Assembly (NCBI GenBank): GCA_041913505.1
Contig: JAYSFC010000019.1
Location: 1 to 37,252, forward strand
From: JAYSFC01 sp041913505
GTDB lineage: Bacteria; Pseudomonadota; Gammaproteobacteria; Burkholderiales; Burkholderiaceae_C
Length of the DNA: 37,252 nt
Direction of reading: 5' to 3'
Shown here: positions 17,880-25,885 of the stretch, piece after piece
Numbering within the stretch: the stretch's first letter is position 1
Layout of the letters: the number at the start of each line of letters is the position of its first letter
Position numbers and translations under genes: made by a program
Notes under the pieces: model-generated
Database searches by the model: none
What the model saw: the letters and a program-made list of their open reading frames with translations, nothing else
Told to the model about the DNA's origin: nothing

Positions 17880-18608
17880 TCAGACCAGCAGCGCCGCCAG
17901 GGCCGCGAGCGGCGCGGTTTCGGCGCGCAGCACGCGCGGGCCCAGCGTGGCGGGCGCGAAGCCGTGCGCCAGCGCCAGCGTTTCCTCGGCGGGCGAGAGG
18001 CCGCCCTCGGGGCCCGAGAGGAACCACAGAGGGCCTGCTCCCTGCGCGGCCGCCGTGCGCAGCGGCCGGGTTTCGGTGCGCAGCGACAGCAGCAGGCCCT
18101 GGCCCGCAGGCGGCGCCGCGGCGGCGAGCCAATCGGCCAGCGTGGCGGCCGGGTGCACGGGCGGCACGCGGTTGCGCCCGCACTGCTCGCAGGCGGCCAC
18201 GGCCACGGCCTGCCAGTGGGCGAGCTTTTTGTCGGCGCGCTCGCCCTTGAGGCGCAGCACGCTGCGTTCGGCCACGAGGGGCGTGATGCTGGCCGCGCCG
18301 AGCTCGGTGGCCTTTTCGACGAGCCAGTCCATGCGCTCGCCCGCCGTGATGCCCGCCAGCAGGTGCACGGCGCGCGGCGCCTCGCGCTCGATGGCGTGGT
18401 GGGCGTCCACGCGCACGCGCACGTCGCTGCGGCCCATGCGCACCACCGTGGCCTCGAACTCGCCGCCCGGGCCGTCGTCCCCTCCGGGGAACAGCGTGAC
18501 CGTGTCGCCGGGCTGCAGGCGCAGCACCTGCACGTGGCGCGCGGCGCCCGGGGGCAGGTCGATCTCGGCGCCAGTGGCGAGCGGCACGGGGCAATGGAAG
18601 CGGGGCAT
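17880..18608 (-). CDS. rsmE: 16S rRNA (uracil-1498-N3)-methyltransferase RsmE
   Basis: A 242-residue SPOUT-class methyltransferase that methylates N3 of U1498 in 16S rRNA. The N-terminal PUA-like part is MPRFHCPVPLATGAEIDLPP through HVQVLRLQPGDTVTLF. The SPOUT domain has KATELGAASITPLVAERS, WFLSGPEGGLSPAEE and the knot region LGPRVLRAETAPLAAL, which bind S-adenosylmethionine. Length and motif order are standard. ATG 18608 is the only sensible start. It follows amgK on the same strand after 69 bases that contain a repeat remnant, so co-transcription is possible. Confidence 0.94.
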   Translation of the reverse strand: MPRFHCPVPLATGAEIDLPPGAARHVQVLRLQPGDTVTLFPGGDDGPGGEFEATVVRMGRSDVRVRVDAHHAIEREAPRAVHLLAGITAGERMDWLVEKATELGAASITPLVAERSVLRLKGERADKKLAHWQAVAVAACEQCGRNRVPPVHPAATLADWLAAAAPPAGQGLLLSLRTETRPLRTAAAQGAGPLWFLSGPEGGLSPAEETLALAHGFAPATLGPRVLRAETAPLAALAALLV

Positions 18609-18640
18609 GCTATGAATTAAGTAGCTGATGGCCTATGACA
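18609..18640. repeat. Intergenic repeat remnant, copy 4
   Basis: GCTATGAATTAAGTAGCTGA resembles the first half of the TTGCTAT...TAGCT repeat at 16549. The second half is missing or unrecognisable. A separate small palindrome GGCCGATTCGGCC lies at 18654-18666. Both sit between amgK and rsmE. Confidence 0.45.
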
Positions 18641-18677
18641 CACTTGGACATGCGGCCGATTCGGCCCAAAATCCGCC

Positions 18678-19805
18678 CTAAACACGCCCGAAGGCGTAGC
18701 CCATGGGGGCGGCTGTGCCCTCGATCTGGTCCACCAGGCGCAGCAGCGGCGCGAGCTCGCGGTAGCGCGTGGCCGTGGCGCGGATGTAGCCGATGAAGCG
18801 CGGCGCGTCGGCCAGGTAGCGCGGCTTGCCGTCGCGCAGCGTGAGGCGCGCGAAGATGCCCGCCACCTTGAGGTGGCGCTGCAGGCCCATCCATTCAACG
18901 GCGCGGTAGAACTCGCCGAAGTCGTCGCCCCAGCCGCTGGCGCTGCTGGCGCCCAGCAGGCCCGCGCGGCGCGCCTTTTCCCAGTAGCGGACCGTGACGT
19001 CGATGACGAAATCCTCGTCCCAGCTGATGAAGGCGTCGCGCAGCAGGCTCGCGATGTCGTAGGTGATGGGGCCGTACACGGCGTCCTGGAAGTCCAGCAC
19101 GCCAAGCGCGTGCCCTTCGGCCGGCACCATCAGGTTGCGCATCATGTAGTCGCGGTGCACGAACACGCTGGGCGCGGACAGGTTGTGCGCCACGATGCGG
19201 TCGAAAGCCTGGGCCAGCGTGGCCTGCTGATCCGCCGACAGCGCCACGGCGCGGTGCCGGGCCAGGTACCAGTCGGGGAACAGCGCGAGCTCGCGGCGCA
19301 GCAGCGCGTCGTCGTAGGGCGGCAGCACGCCGGGGCGCGAGGCCTTCTGCCAGTCGAGCAGCGTGTCCACGGCCCGGCGGTACCAGGGCAGGGCGTCCTG
19401 CGGGCGCTCAGGGTCCAGGCGCTCGATCACGGTCTGGCGGCCCAGGTCGGACAGCAGCATGAAGCCGCCGGCCTCATCCCAGGCCAGGATCTGCGGCACC
19501 TGCAGGCCCGCGGCGGCCATCAGGCCCTGCACCTGCACGAAGGGGTGGCAGTTTTCCTTGTCGGGCGGCGCGTCCATCACGATGAGGCTGTCGCCGCCCT
19601 CCCGGTCCAGGCGCAGGTAGCGCCGGAAGCTCGCGTCGGCCGAGGCCGGGCGCAGCGTCTCGGGGCGCAGGCCGTGCGTTGCCGCGAGGGGCGCGAGCCA
19701 GGCCTCGAAGGCCGCCTGGCGCCGCGCGTCGGTCCAGGCCACGGGGGAATGGGAAAGGGCCGCCGAAGCCTGGGGAAGCGGCGTGGGGGAGGTGGGGGCG
19801 CTCAT
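18678..19805 (-). CDS. amgK: AmgK-like N-acetylmuramate/N-acetylglucosamine kinase (aminoglycoside phosphotransferase fold)
   Basis: A 375-residue kinase of the aminoglycoside phosphotransferase fold. The catalytic loop is FVHRDYMMRN (His217, Asp219) and the metal-binding loop VLDFQDAVYGP (Asp238). Residues such as SDASFRRYLR, PPDKENCHPFVQV and LLSDLGRQT are characteristic of AmgK, the anomeric kinase that phosphorylates MurNAc/GlcNAc at C1 for cell-wall recycling. The gene is divergent from lptD, as I recall for amgK in Pseudomonas. The usual partner murU (uridylyltransferase) is not adjacent here; rsmE follows instead. The first 25 residues are Ala/Pro/Ser-rich and could be trimmed by a later start. 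Confidence 0.82.
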   Translation of the reverse strand: MSAPTSPTPLPQASAALSHSPVAWTDARRQAAFEAWLAPLAATHGLRPETLRPASADASFRRYLRLDREGGDSLIVMDAPPDKENCHPFVQVQGLMAAAGLQVPQILAWDEAGGFMLLSDLGRQTVIERLDPERPQDALPWYRRAVDTLLDWQKASRPGVLPPYDDALLRRELALFPDWYLARHRAVALSADQQATLAQAFDRIVAHNLSAPSVFVHRDYMMRNLMVPAEGHALGVLDFQDAVYGPITYDIASLLRDAFISWDEDFVIDVTVRYWEKARRAGLLGASSASGWGDDFGEFYRAVEWMGLQRHLKVAGIFARLTLRDGKPRYLADAPRFIGYIRATATRYRELAPLLRLVDQIEGTAAPMGYAFGRV

Positions 19806-19976
19806 GGATAATCGGATTCTACAAACCGCCCCGGCCCGCCCTTTGCGCCGGGGCGGGCCCGAGCCCGCCCGTTGCCGATCCTTTTCACCATCCCTTCGTT
19901 CCACGTGCATTCCCGCCAGCCCCTCACCGCGCAGCCTTCTGAACGCCGCGCCCGGCACCGCCCGGGCTCCCTGGCG

Positions 19977-22346
19977 ATGAGCCGCCTGGCCTGGTGCATG
20001 GCGCTGGCCTGGTCGGGCGCTCCGCTGGCCTGGGCCCAGGAGCCGGCCGCGCCCAGCGCCTGGGACGCGCCCGTGCCCCAGCCCGCGCTGCGCCCAAGCC
20101 CGATGCTGCAGGAGAAGATTCCGCCCGAGGTGCGCAACAACCAGCCCGCCTTCGTGCGCGGCGACCGTATCGACGGCCAGGCCGACGTGAACACCGTGGT
20201 CGAGGGCAACGCCGAGCTGCGCCGCGGCGACACCGTGATCCATGCCGACCGCCTCGAGTACACCGTGCCCGACGACCGGGCCCAGGCGCGCGGCCACGTG
20301 CGCATGAACCGCGCGGGCAATGTGTACGAGGGCACGGCGCTCGACCTGCGCGTGGAGGCCTTCGAGGGTTTCTTCACCGATGCGCGCTACCGCTTCCTGG
20401 CCACCCAGGCGCATGGCGAGGCCACGCGCGTGGATTTCCTGGACTCCGCACGCGCCGTGGTGCACCAGGCCACCTATACGACCTGCGAGCGCGACAACGA
20501 GGCCACCTGGCAGCCGGACTGGCAGCCTGACTGGGTGCTGCGCGCCGACACCATCCGTCTCGACAACGAGGAGCAGGTGGGCGTGGCCGAGAACGCGGTG
20601 CTCGAATTCAAGGGGCTGGCCCTGCCGGCCATTCCGAGCATCAGCTTTCCGCTGTCGGAGCGCCGCAAATCGGGCTTCCTGCCGCCGACCATCGTGCCCA
20701 TCGACAACCGCAACGGCCCCACGCTGGCGGTGCCCTACTACTGGAACATCGCGCCCAACCGCGACGCCACGATCACCCCCGCGCTGATGGCGCGCCGCGG
20801 CGTGAGCCTGGGGGGCGAGTTCCGCTACCTCGAGCCCTCCTACAGGGGGGTGCTGAGCGGCAACTTCCTGCCCAACGACCGCCTGGCCGGCCAGAACCGC
20901 TGGGCCTACTCGGCCCAGCACAACGGCATGCTCGACAGCCCGTTCGGCGGCCTGGGGCTCAACATCAACCTCAACCGCGTGAGCGACGACAACTACTGGC
21001 GCGATTTCCCGCGCTCGAGCCGCCAGCTCACGCAGCGCCTGCTGCCGAACGACGCCTCGCTGGGCTGGGCCCAGGACGACATGAGCGTCTCGGTGCGCAC
21101 GCTGAAGTGGCAGACGCTGCAGGACGTGACGGCGCCCATCGTCCCGCCCTACGACCGCATGCCCCAGATGGTGTGGCGCTACCTGCCCACGAACCTGCCG
21201 GGCGGCTTCGACGCGAGCGTGGAGGCCGACACCACCCGGTTTCAGGCCGACCGCCTGCTCACGCTGCAGCCCAACGCGCAGCGCACCTACTCCATGGCGC
21301 AGATCAGCCGGCCCTTCCTCGCGCCGGGCGGCTTCATCACGCCGCGCGTGCAGCTGCACGCCACGCACTACGAGTTCGACAGCATGCTCGCGAACGGCAC
21401 GCGCTCGGCCAGCCGGGTGCTGCCCACGTTCAGCCTCGACAGCGGGCTCGTGTTCGAGCGCGAGGCCCAGTACCTGGGCCGCAGCTTCGTGCAGACGCTG
21501 GAGCCGCGCGCGTTCTACACCTACACGCCGTTCCGCGACCAGAGCCAGCTGCCCGTGTACGACACGGCAGCCAACGACTTCAACTTCGCCACCGTCTACA
21601 CCGAGAACGCGTTCACGGGCAACGACCGGCTGGCCGACAACAACCTGCTCACGCTCGGCCTGACCTCGCGCCTGCTCAACCCCACCACGGGCGCCGAGGT
21701 CGTGCGCCTGGGCGTGGCGCAGCGCCTGCGCTTTTCCGACCAGCAGGTGACGCTGCCCGGCGGCACGCCCGTGAGCGAGCGCCTGTCCGACCTGTTGGTC
21801 GGCGCAGCCGTGAACTGGACACCGCAGTGGAGCGTCGACTCCACCGTGCAGTACAACCCCAAGATCGGCCGCTCGATCCGTTCCACGGTCGGTGCGCGCT
21901 ACAGCCCCGGGGCCTACCACACGGTGAGCGCGGCCTACCGCTTCCAGAAAGACACCAGCGAGCAGATCGACGTCGGCTGGCAGTGGCCCCTCAACGACCT
22001 CTGGGGCGACCGCGGCCGTGACCTCGGGCCCGGCCGGGGCCAGGGCGGTGGGCGCTGGTACAGCGTGGGCCGCCTCAACTACAGCATGATGGAGCGCCGC
22101 CTGGTCGACACCGTCATCGGCCTGGAGTACGACAGCTGCTGCTGGATTGGCCGTGTGGTGCTCGAGCGCCTGCAAAGCGGCCTGGCCACGACCAACACGC
22201 GGCTGCTGTTCCAGATCGAGTTCGTCGGCTTCTCGCGCCTGAGCCTGGGCTCCAACCCGCTGACCAGCCTCAAGCAGCAGATTCCGCGCTACCAGTACCT
22301 GCGTGAGCAGGTCGGCACGCCGAGCCGTTTCAGCAATTACGACTAA
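19977..22346 (+). CDS. lptD: LPS-assembly outer membrane protein LptD
   Basis: The outer-membrane translocon that inserts lipopolysaccharide with LptE. From ATG 19977 the product is 789 residues with a compact signal peptide (SRLAWCMALAWSGAPLAWA, cleavage before Q). The frame stays open upstream to a TTG (19872) and a GTG (19905); neither has a good ribosome site, so the start is uncertain by up to 35 residues. The OstA/LptA-like jellyroll (VEGNAELRRGDTVIHADRLE) is followed by the barrel domain (PYYWNIAPNRDATITPALM). Cys170 and the pair Cys721-Cys722 (YDSCCWIG) match three of the four E. coli disulfide cysteines; the N-terminal one is absent from the mature part. The stop overlaps the surA start (TAATG). 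Confidence 0.93.
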   Translation: MSRLAWCMALAWSGAPLAWAQEPAAPSAWDAPVPQPALRPSPMLQEKIPPEVRNNQPAFVRGDRIDGQADVNTVVEGNAELRRGDTVIHADRLEYTVPDDRAQARGHVRMNRAGNVYEGTALDLRVEAFEGFFTDARYRFLATQAHGEATRVDFLDSARAVVHQATYTTCERDNEATWQPDWQPDWVLRADTIRLDNEEQVGVAENAVLEFKGLALPAIPSISFPLSERRKSGFLPPTIVPIDNRNGPTLAVPYYWNIAPNRDATITPALMARRGVSLGGEFRYLEPSYRGVLSGNFLPNDRLAGQNRWAYSAQHNGMLDSPFGGLGLNINLNRVSDDNYWRDFPRSSRQLTQRLLPNDASLGWAQDDMSVSVRTLKWQTLQDVTAPIVPPYDRMPQMVWRYLPTNLPGGFDASVEADTTRFQADRLLTLQPNAQRTYSMAQISRPFLAPGGFITPRVQLHATHYEFDSMLANGTRSASRVLPTFSLDSGLVFEREAQYLGRSFVQTLEPRAFYTYTPFRDQSQLPVYDTAANDFNFATVYTENAFTGNDRLADNNLLTLGLTSRLLNPTTGAEVVRLGVAQRLRFSDQQVTLPGGTPVSERLSDLLVGAAVNWTPQWSVDSTVQYNPKIGRSIRSTVGARYSPGAYHTVSAAYRFQKDTSEQIDVGWQWPLNDLWGDRGRDLGPGRGQGGGRWYSVGRLNYSMMERRLVDTVIGLEYDSCCWIGRVVLERLQSGLATTNTRLLFQIEFVGFSRLSLGSNPLTSLKQQIPRYQYLREQVGTPSRFSNYD

Positions 22347-23779
22347 TGCAACGTTTGCAACGTTTTCGCACCATGAACCACCGAGCACTTGCCCTGGGCC
22401 TTGCATGCCTGGCTTTCCTGGCCTCCGTGAGCCCGCTGTCGGCCGGCGCGCAGGGGCTGCGCCCATCGTCCGGCGGCGGCTCCGGCAAGGGGTTGTCACG
22501 CACCGTTCCCGCTGCCTCCCTGCCCGCGCCCGCTGCAGCCGCGGCGACGCGCCAGGCCGACTTCATCGTGGCCGTTGTCAACTCCGAGCCCGTGACCAAC
22601 AACGAGGTCAACGCCCGCATGGCGCGCGTGCAGCAGGGCATCGCGAGCCAGGGCGGCCAGGTGCCGCCGCGCGAGGTGCTGGCCCGCGAAGTGCTCGAGC
22701 GCCTGATCCTCGAGAAAATCCTGCTGCAGCAGGCCCGCGAGACCGGCATCCGCGTGGACGATTACTCCGTGGGGCAGGCCGAACAAAACGTGGCGCGCCA
22801 GAACAGCGTGACGGTCGAGGAGATGCACCGCCGTCTCGCGGCCGACGGCATCGATGCCAAGCGCTTCCGCGAGGAACTGCGCAACCAGCTGCTGGTGCAG
22901 CGCCTGCGCGAGCGCGACCTCGAATCGCGCGTGCGCGTGAGCGACGTGGAGGTGGAGCAGTACCTGCGCGAGCAGCAAAGCAGCGGTGACCCCTCCAAGT
23001 TCTCGATCAACCTGGGCCACGTGCTCGTGCGCGTGCCCGAGGACGCGAGCCCTGCCGTCGTCGCCGAGCGGCAGGCCCGCGCGCAGGCTGCCGCCGACCA
23101 GGCCCGCGCGGCCGGCGCCGATTTCGCAGCCGTGGCGCGCGAATACTCCGACGCGCCCGAAGGCCAGCGTGGCGGCCAGCTGGGCCTGCGCCCGGCCGAC
23201 CGCTATCCCGAGCTGTTCCTCGAGGTCACGGCCAAGACGCCGGTGGGCGGCGTGGTGGGCCCTGTGCGCTCGCCCGCGGGCTTCCATGTGCTCAAGGTGA
23301 TCGAGAAGACCAGCGCCGGCATGCCCGCCGTGATCACGCAGAACCATGTGCGCCACATCCTGCTGCGCACCAACGCCCAGATGTCCGAAGCTGCTGCCGC
23401 TGCGCGCCTGGCAGACTACCGCCGCCGGGTCATGACGGGGCAGGCCACGTTCGAAGCGCTCGCGCGCGAGCACTCGCAGGACGGCAGCGCCAAGGAGGGT
23501 GGCGACCTGGGCTGGGCCGCGCCGGGCCGCTACGTGCCCGAGTTCGAGCAGGCCGTGGAGCGGCTGCAGCCAGGCCAGATCAGCGAGCCCGTGGTGTCGC
23601 GCTTTGGCGTGCACCTGATCCAGCTCGTCGAGCGCCGCGAGACACCGCTCACGCCGCGCGAGCAGCGCGATCTGGCGCGCGATGCCGTGCGCGAGAAGAA
23701 GCTCGAGGACGCCTACGTCACCTGGGCCCAAGAGCAGCGTGGCCGCGCCTACGTCGAATACCGCGATCCGCCCCAATGA
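22346..23779 (+). CDS. surA: Periplasmic chaperone/peptidyl-prolyl isomerase SurA
   Basis: A 477-residue periplasmic chaperone for outer-membrane proteins, including LptD. A signal peptide covers about residues 10-36 (ALALGLACLAFLASVSPLSA). The N-terminal chaperone domain begins at DFIVAVVNSEPVTNNEVNAR, followed by two parvulin domains at about 220-318 (GHVLVRVPEDAS, GGQLGLR) and 331-430 (VRHILLRTN, GGDLGWAAPGRY). The ATG shares its A with the lptD TAA stop, giving coupling; ATG 22373 (MNHRALALG) is an alternative start. The segment between signal and chaperone domain is Gly/Ser/Ala-rich and unstructured. In E. coli pdxA follows surA; here rsmA does. Confidence 0.94.
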   Translation: MQRLQRFRTMNHRALALGLACLAFLASVSPLSAGAQGLRPSSGGGSGKGLSRTVPAASLPAPAAAAATRQADFIVAVVNSEPVTNNEVNARMARVQQGIASQGGQVPPREVLAREVLERLILEKILLQQARETGIRVDDYSVGQAEQNVARQNSVTVEEMHRRLAADGIDAKRFREELRNQLLVQRLRERDLESRVRVSDVEVEQYLREQQSSGDPSKFSINLGHVLVRVPEDASPAVVAERQARAQAAADQARAAGADFAAVAREYSDAPEGQRGGQLGLRPADRYPELFLEVTAKTPVGGVVGPVRSPAGFHVLKVIEKTSAGMPAVITQNHVRHILLRTNAQMSEAAAAARLADYRRRVMTGQATFEALAREHSQDGSAKEGGDLGWAAPGRYVPEFEQAVERLQPGQISEPVVSRFGVHLIQLVERRETPLTPREQRDLARDAVREKKLEDAYVTWAQEQRGRAYVEYRDPPQ

Positions 23780-23870
23780 ACCAGCTCCCTACGGCCGCTC
23801 GCCGCATGGCACCCTCGGCCCCGTGCAGGGGGAGCGTTTGGCGCGCGCCGGCGTGGTGGGCGCAAAGACC

Positions 23871-24644
23871 ATGAAGCACATTCCCCGCAAACGCTTCGGC
23901 CAGCATTTCCTCAGCGACGACGGCATCATCGACGCCATCGTGCGCGCCATCGCCCCCGTCGCAGGGCAGCCCGTGGTCGAGATCGGGCCGGGCCTGGCGG
24001 CGCTCACGCAGCCCCTGGTCGAGCGCCTGGGGCGCCTCACGGTGATCGAGCTCGACCGCGACCTGGCCGCGCGGTTGCGCCAGCACGGGCAGCTTGACGT
24101 GATCGAGTCCGATGTGCTCAAGGTGGACTTTGCGCAGGTGGCGCAGTCGTTGAATGCTCCCAAAATCAGAGTGGTGGGCAACCTGCCCTACAACATCTCC
24201 ACGCCCATCCTGTTCCACCTGCTTGGTTACGTGGACGTGGTGATGGACCAGCACTTCATGCTGCAAAAGGAGGTCATCGACCGCATGGTGGCCGCGCCCG
24301 CCACGGGCGACTACGGCCGTCTGTCGGTGATGTTGCAGTGGCGCTACGCGATGGAGAACGTGCTGTTCGTGCCACCCGAGAGTTTCGATCCACCGCCGCG
24401 CGTGGACAGTGCCGTGGTCCGCATGGTGCCCTATGCCGTGCCGGCGCCCGTGGAGCAGGCGCGGCTCGAGGCGCTCGTGCAGGTGGCGTTCAGCCAGCGC
24501 CGCAAGCTGCTGCGCCACACGCTGGGCCGCTGGCTCGATGCGCAGGGCTATGCTGGGGCGTTCGATCTGCAGCGCCGCGCCGAGGAGGTGCCGGTGGCCG
24601 AGTACGTGGCCCTGGCACAGCAACTGCCCGCCAAGGCGGCGTGA
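23871..24644 (+). CDS. rsmA: 16S rRNA dimethyladenosine transferase RsmA (KsgA)
   Basis: A 257-residue enzyme that dimethylates A1518 and A1519 of 16S rRNA. The N-terminus KHIPRKRFGQHFLSDDGII is diagnostic. SAM-binding motifs are VVEIGPGLAALTQPL and VIELDRDL; the catalytic motif is VVGNLPYNIS. The C-terminal domain has PPESFDPPPRVDSAVVRM and AFSQRRKLLRHTL. ATG 23871 gives the standard N-terminus; the frame is open upstream but non-homologous. It lies 91 bases after surA and is probably transcribed with lptD-surA. Loss of KsgA is known to give kasugamycin resistance. Confidence 0.95.
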   Translation: MKHIPRKRFGQHFLSDDGIIDAIVRAIAPVAGQPVVEIGPGLAALTQPLVERLGRLTVIELDRDLAARLRQHGQLDVIESDVLKVDFAQVAQSLNAPKIRVVGNLPYNISTPILFHLLGYVDVVMDQHFMLQKEVIDRMVAAPATGDYGRLSVMLQWRYAMENVLFVPPESFDPPPRVDSAVVRMVPYAVPAPVEQARLEALVQVAFSQRRKLLRHTLGRWLDAQGYAGAFDLQRRAEEVPVAEYVALAQQLPAKAA

Positions 24645-24671
24645 GCCGCAGGCGGGCGCGAGCGCGAGCGC

Positions 24672-24696
24672 AAAAAAGCCCGTCCGGCGGACGGGC
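24672..24696 (-). terminator. Intrinsic terminator for the leftward RNase/barstar island
   Basis: GCCCGTCC (24678-24685) and GGACGGGC (24689-24696) form an 8-bp stem around GGC. For leftward transcripts the stem is followed by six T (A run at 24672-24677), a textbook Rho-independent terminator. It closes the leftward unit and also sits just beyond rsmA; in the rightward direction no T-run follows. Confidence 0.8.
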
Positions 24697-24704
24697 GGCG
24701 GGCC

Positions 24705-24944
24705 TCAGGCGGCGTTGAGCCAGTAGCCCGAATTGAAGGGGCTGCTCATGCGCAGCGCCAGCGGGGAGACGTCGACCAGCTTGTCGGTGGGCATCTTCTC
24801 GGCGCCTTCGTCGATCACGATGCCTTGGACGGACTGCTGTCCCGGTTCTTGGGCCTCGGTCGCCCGTTCTGCGTGGCCAGCGGATGCAGAACGGGCTACA
24901 GAAAAGAATAGAAGCAGCGGAACGGGATCTTGCGGTCGCTCCAA
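24705..24944 (-). CDS. Short hypothetical protein or gene remnant after barstar
   Basis: I do not recognise this 79-codon frame. Its last 45 or so codons (from GIVIDEGAEKMPTDKLVDVS to YWLNAA) have strong GC at third positions and look truly coding. The first 30 do not, and the first 16 codons overlap the barstar end in another frame. The true start may therefore be internal (for example GTG in IVIDEG or ATG in EKMPTD), or this may be the surviving 3' end of a gene whose front was lost. A perfect 11-bp inverted repeat (24862-24896) lies between the barstar stop and the coding-looking part. A strong terminator follows the stop. Confidence 0.4.
   Translation of the reverse strand: MERPQDPVPLLLFFSVARSASAGHAERATEAQEPGQQSVQGIVIDEGAEKMPTDKLVDVSPLALRMSSPFNSGYWLNAA
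24862..24896. repeat. Perfect 11-bp inverted repeat at the barstar stop
   Basis: GCCCGTTCTGC (24862-24872) and GCAGAACGGGC (24886-24896) are exact reverse complements separated by 13 bases. The right arm runs into the barstar stop codon. No T-run follows in either direction, so it is not a standard intrinsic terminator. It could be an RNA-stabilising 3' hairpin or a mark left by a rearrangement. Confidence 0.7.
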
Positions 24945-25321
24945 TAGTCCGCGGCGTCGCGGAAGATGTCGAGCAGCTGCTCGCGCGCTTCCTTGTCGAA
25001 CTTCGCCGTGGTCGGGATCTGCTCAAGCACCACGATGAAGCCTGGCTGCGGGCCCGATTTATGCAGGGGATCGGTCATGCAGTCGTACAGCGCATCGAAA
25101 TTCTTGCCGAAGTGCGCCGGGAAGGTGAACTGCGCGGCGATCAAGTCCAGCACGTCCTGTTTGGACTGGGCGTGGGCCAGGTTGGCGTACAGGAAATGGT
25201 GGCCCAGACCCTTGGCGGCGCCCTGCAGATCCTGCACGCGGAAGGCGCGGATCGACTGCACGATGTTGGATCGGACGCCGCGCAGGGGGTTGTCCTGGTC
25301 TTTACGAAGTGGTGTTTCCAT
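24896..25321 (-). CDS. Barstar family ribonuclease inhibitor
   Basis: A 141-residue cytoplasmic protein of the barstar family. Its core holds the barstar fold: HFLYANLAHAQSKQDVLDLI, the FPAHFGKNFDALYDCMTDP segment that carries the acidic face used to plug the RNase active site, IVVLEQIP, then FRDAADYWSDR. ATG 25321 (METPLRKDQ) was chosen because codons upstream, although in frame to ATG 25462, include TTA, AGT and AGA and look non-coding. A purine-rich AGAAAGAG/GGAG lies before it. It is the expected immunity protein for the RNase gene upstream, 137 bases away on the same strand. Homologous barstar-like genes also occur without RNase partners, so direct pairing is likely but not proven. Confidence 0.87.
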   Translation of the reverse strand: METPLRKDQDNPLRGVRSNIVQSIRAFRVQDLQGAAKGLGHHFLYANLAHAQSKQDVLDLIAAQFTFPAHFGKNFDALYDCMTDPLHKSGPQPGFIVVLEQIPTTAKFDKEAREQLLDIFRDAADYWSDRKIPFRCFYSFL

Positions 25322-25458
25322 CTCCGCTGCTCTTTCTCTACTTAAGAAGTCCACAAAGGGTGAGATTTCTGGGGCACGGGCGGGCGGACGCTCCGAAAAA
25401 GGGGTTTCTCGGAGGTCACAGTCCTCAGCATGCCGGTGAACGTGTGTCACGTCCAGCC

Positions 25459-25863
25459 TCATTCCACAATTTCTCGAAAACTGGCGTAGTGGTCGTTGGT
25501 GTAGTAGCAGGCGTCCGGAACACGGGGCGGGCCGCCACACACGATGCGCCGGGCACCCCGGTCGCGCGAGCCTGGTGTCTTGACCGTGTATTCGCGCCAG
25601 TAGCCCCGCTTGTGCTGGGGCAGCTGGCGTTCCCGGTTGCCGAACACGGCGCCATCCTTGGGGTAGGGGAAGGGGCCGCCGTCCCGGATCAGCGCATAGG
25701 TTGCACGTCCCTGGGGCGGTAACTCGGCCAGCGGTATGGTGGGGGAGCCGTCCTGGGACGGTGTGCCTCGCGCGAATCCCGACGCTGGGGCCAGCACGAA
25801 AGCGGCACCCAAAACGCACGCAAGACCAACCCGGTACGCCTGGGTGGCTACAGCCTTCAGCAT
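25459..25863 (-). CDS. Secreted guanyl-specific ribonuclease (RNase Sa/barnase family)
   Basis: A 134-residue precursor. The signal peptide spans about residues 1-31 (LACVLGAAFVLAPASGFA). The mature part follows RNase Sa closely: LPPQGRATYALIRDGGPFPY, DGAVFGNRERQLP, GYWREYTVKTPG, RRIVCGG and YYTNDHYASF. By alignment the general base is Glu91, the phosphate-binding Arg is Arg106 and the general acid is His125. Cys109 and Cys119 could form a disulfide. ATG 25863 follows AAGGTG at good spacing; the TTG one codon upstream was rejected. The upstream codons are less GC-rich than neighbouring genes, which hints at transfer. Function: extracellular or periplasmic RNA cleavage after G, as nutrient enzyme or toxin. 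Confidence 0.9.
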   Translation of the reverse strand: MLKAVATQAYRVGLACVLGAAFVLAPASGFARGTPSQDGSPTIPLAELPPQGRATYALIRDGGPFPYPKDGAVFGNRERQLPQHKRGYWREYTVKTPGSRDRGARRIVCGGPPRVPDACYYTNDHYASFREIVE

Positions 25864-25885
25864 CAACTACACCTTTCAGAAACTA

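Noticed and set aside
19806..19976. Promoter elements in the amgK-lptD divergent gap
   Set aside because: GATAAT and TAGAAT-like -10 strings occur beside the amgK start, but no paired -35 at proper spacing could be found, and the rest is GC-rich hairpin-prone sequence.
18678..22499. Very long leftward frame (1273 codons) opposite lptD and running into amgK
   Set aside because: Only its last 375 codons (amgK) show family motifs. The part opposite lptD is Gly/Ala/Arg/His-rich low-complexity text typical of antisense frames in high-GC DNA.
23780..23870. Possible small gene or pdxA remnant between surA and rsmA
   Set aside because: The 91 bases contain ATGGCACCC and a GGGGGAGCG string, but the frames are short and show no PdxA-like residues.
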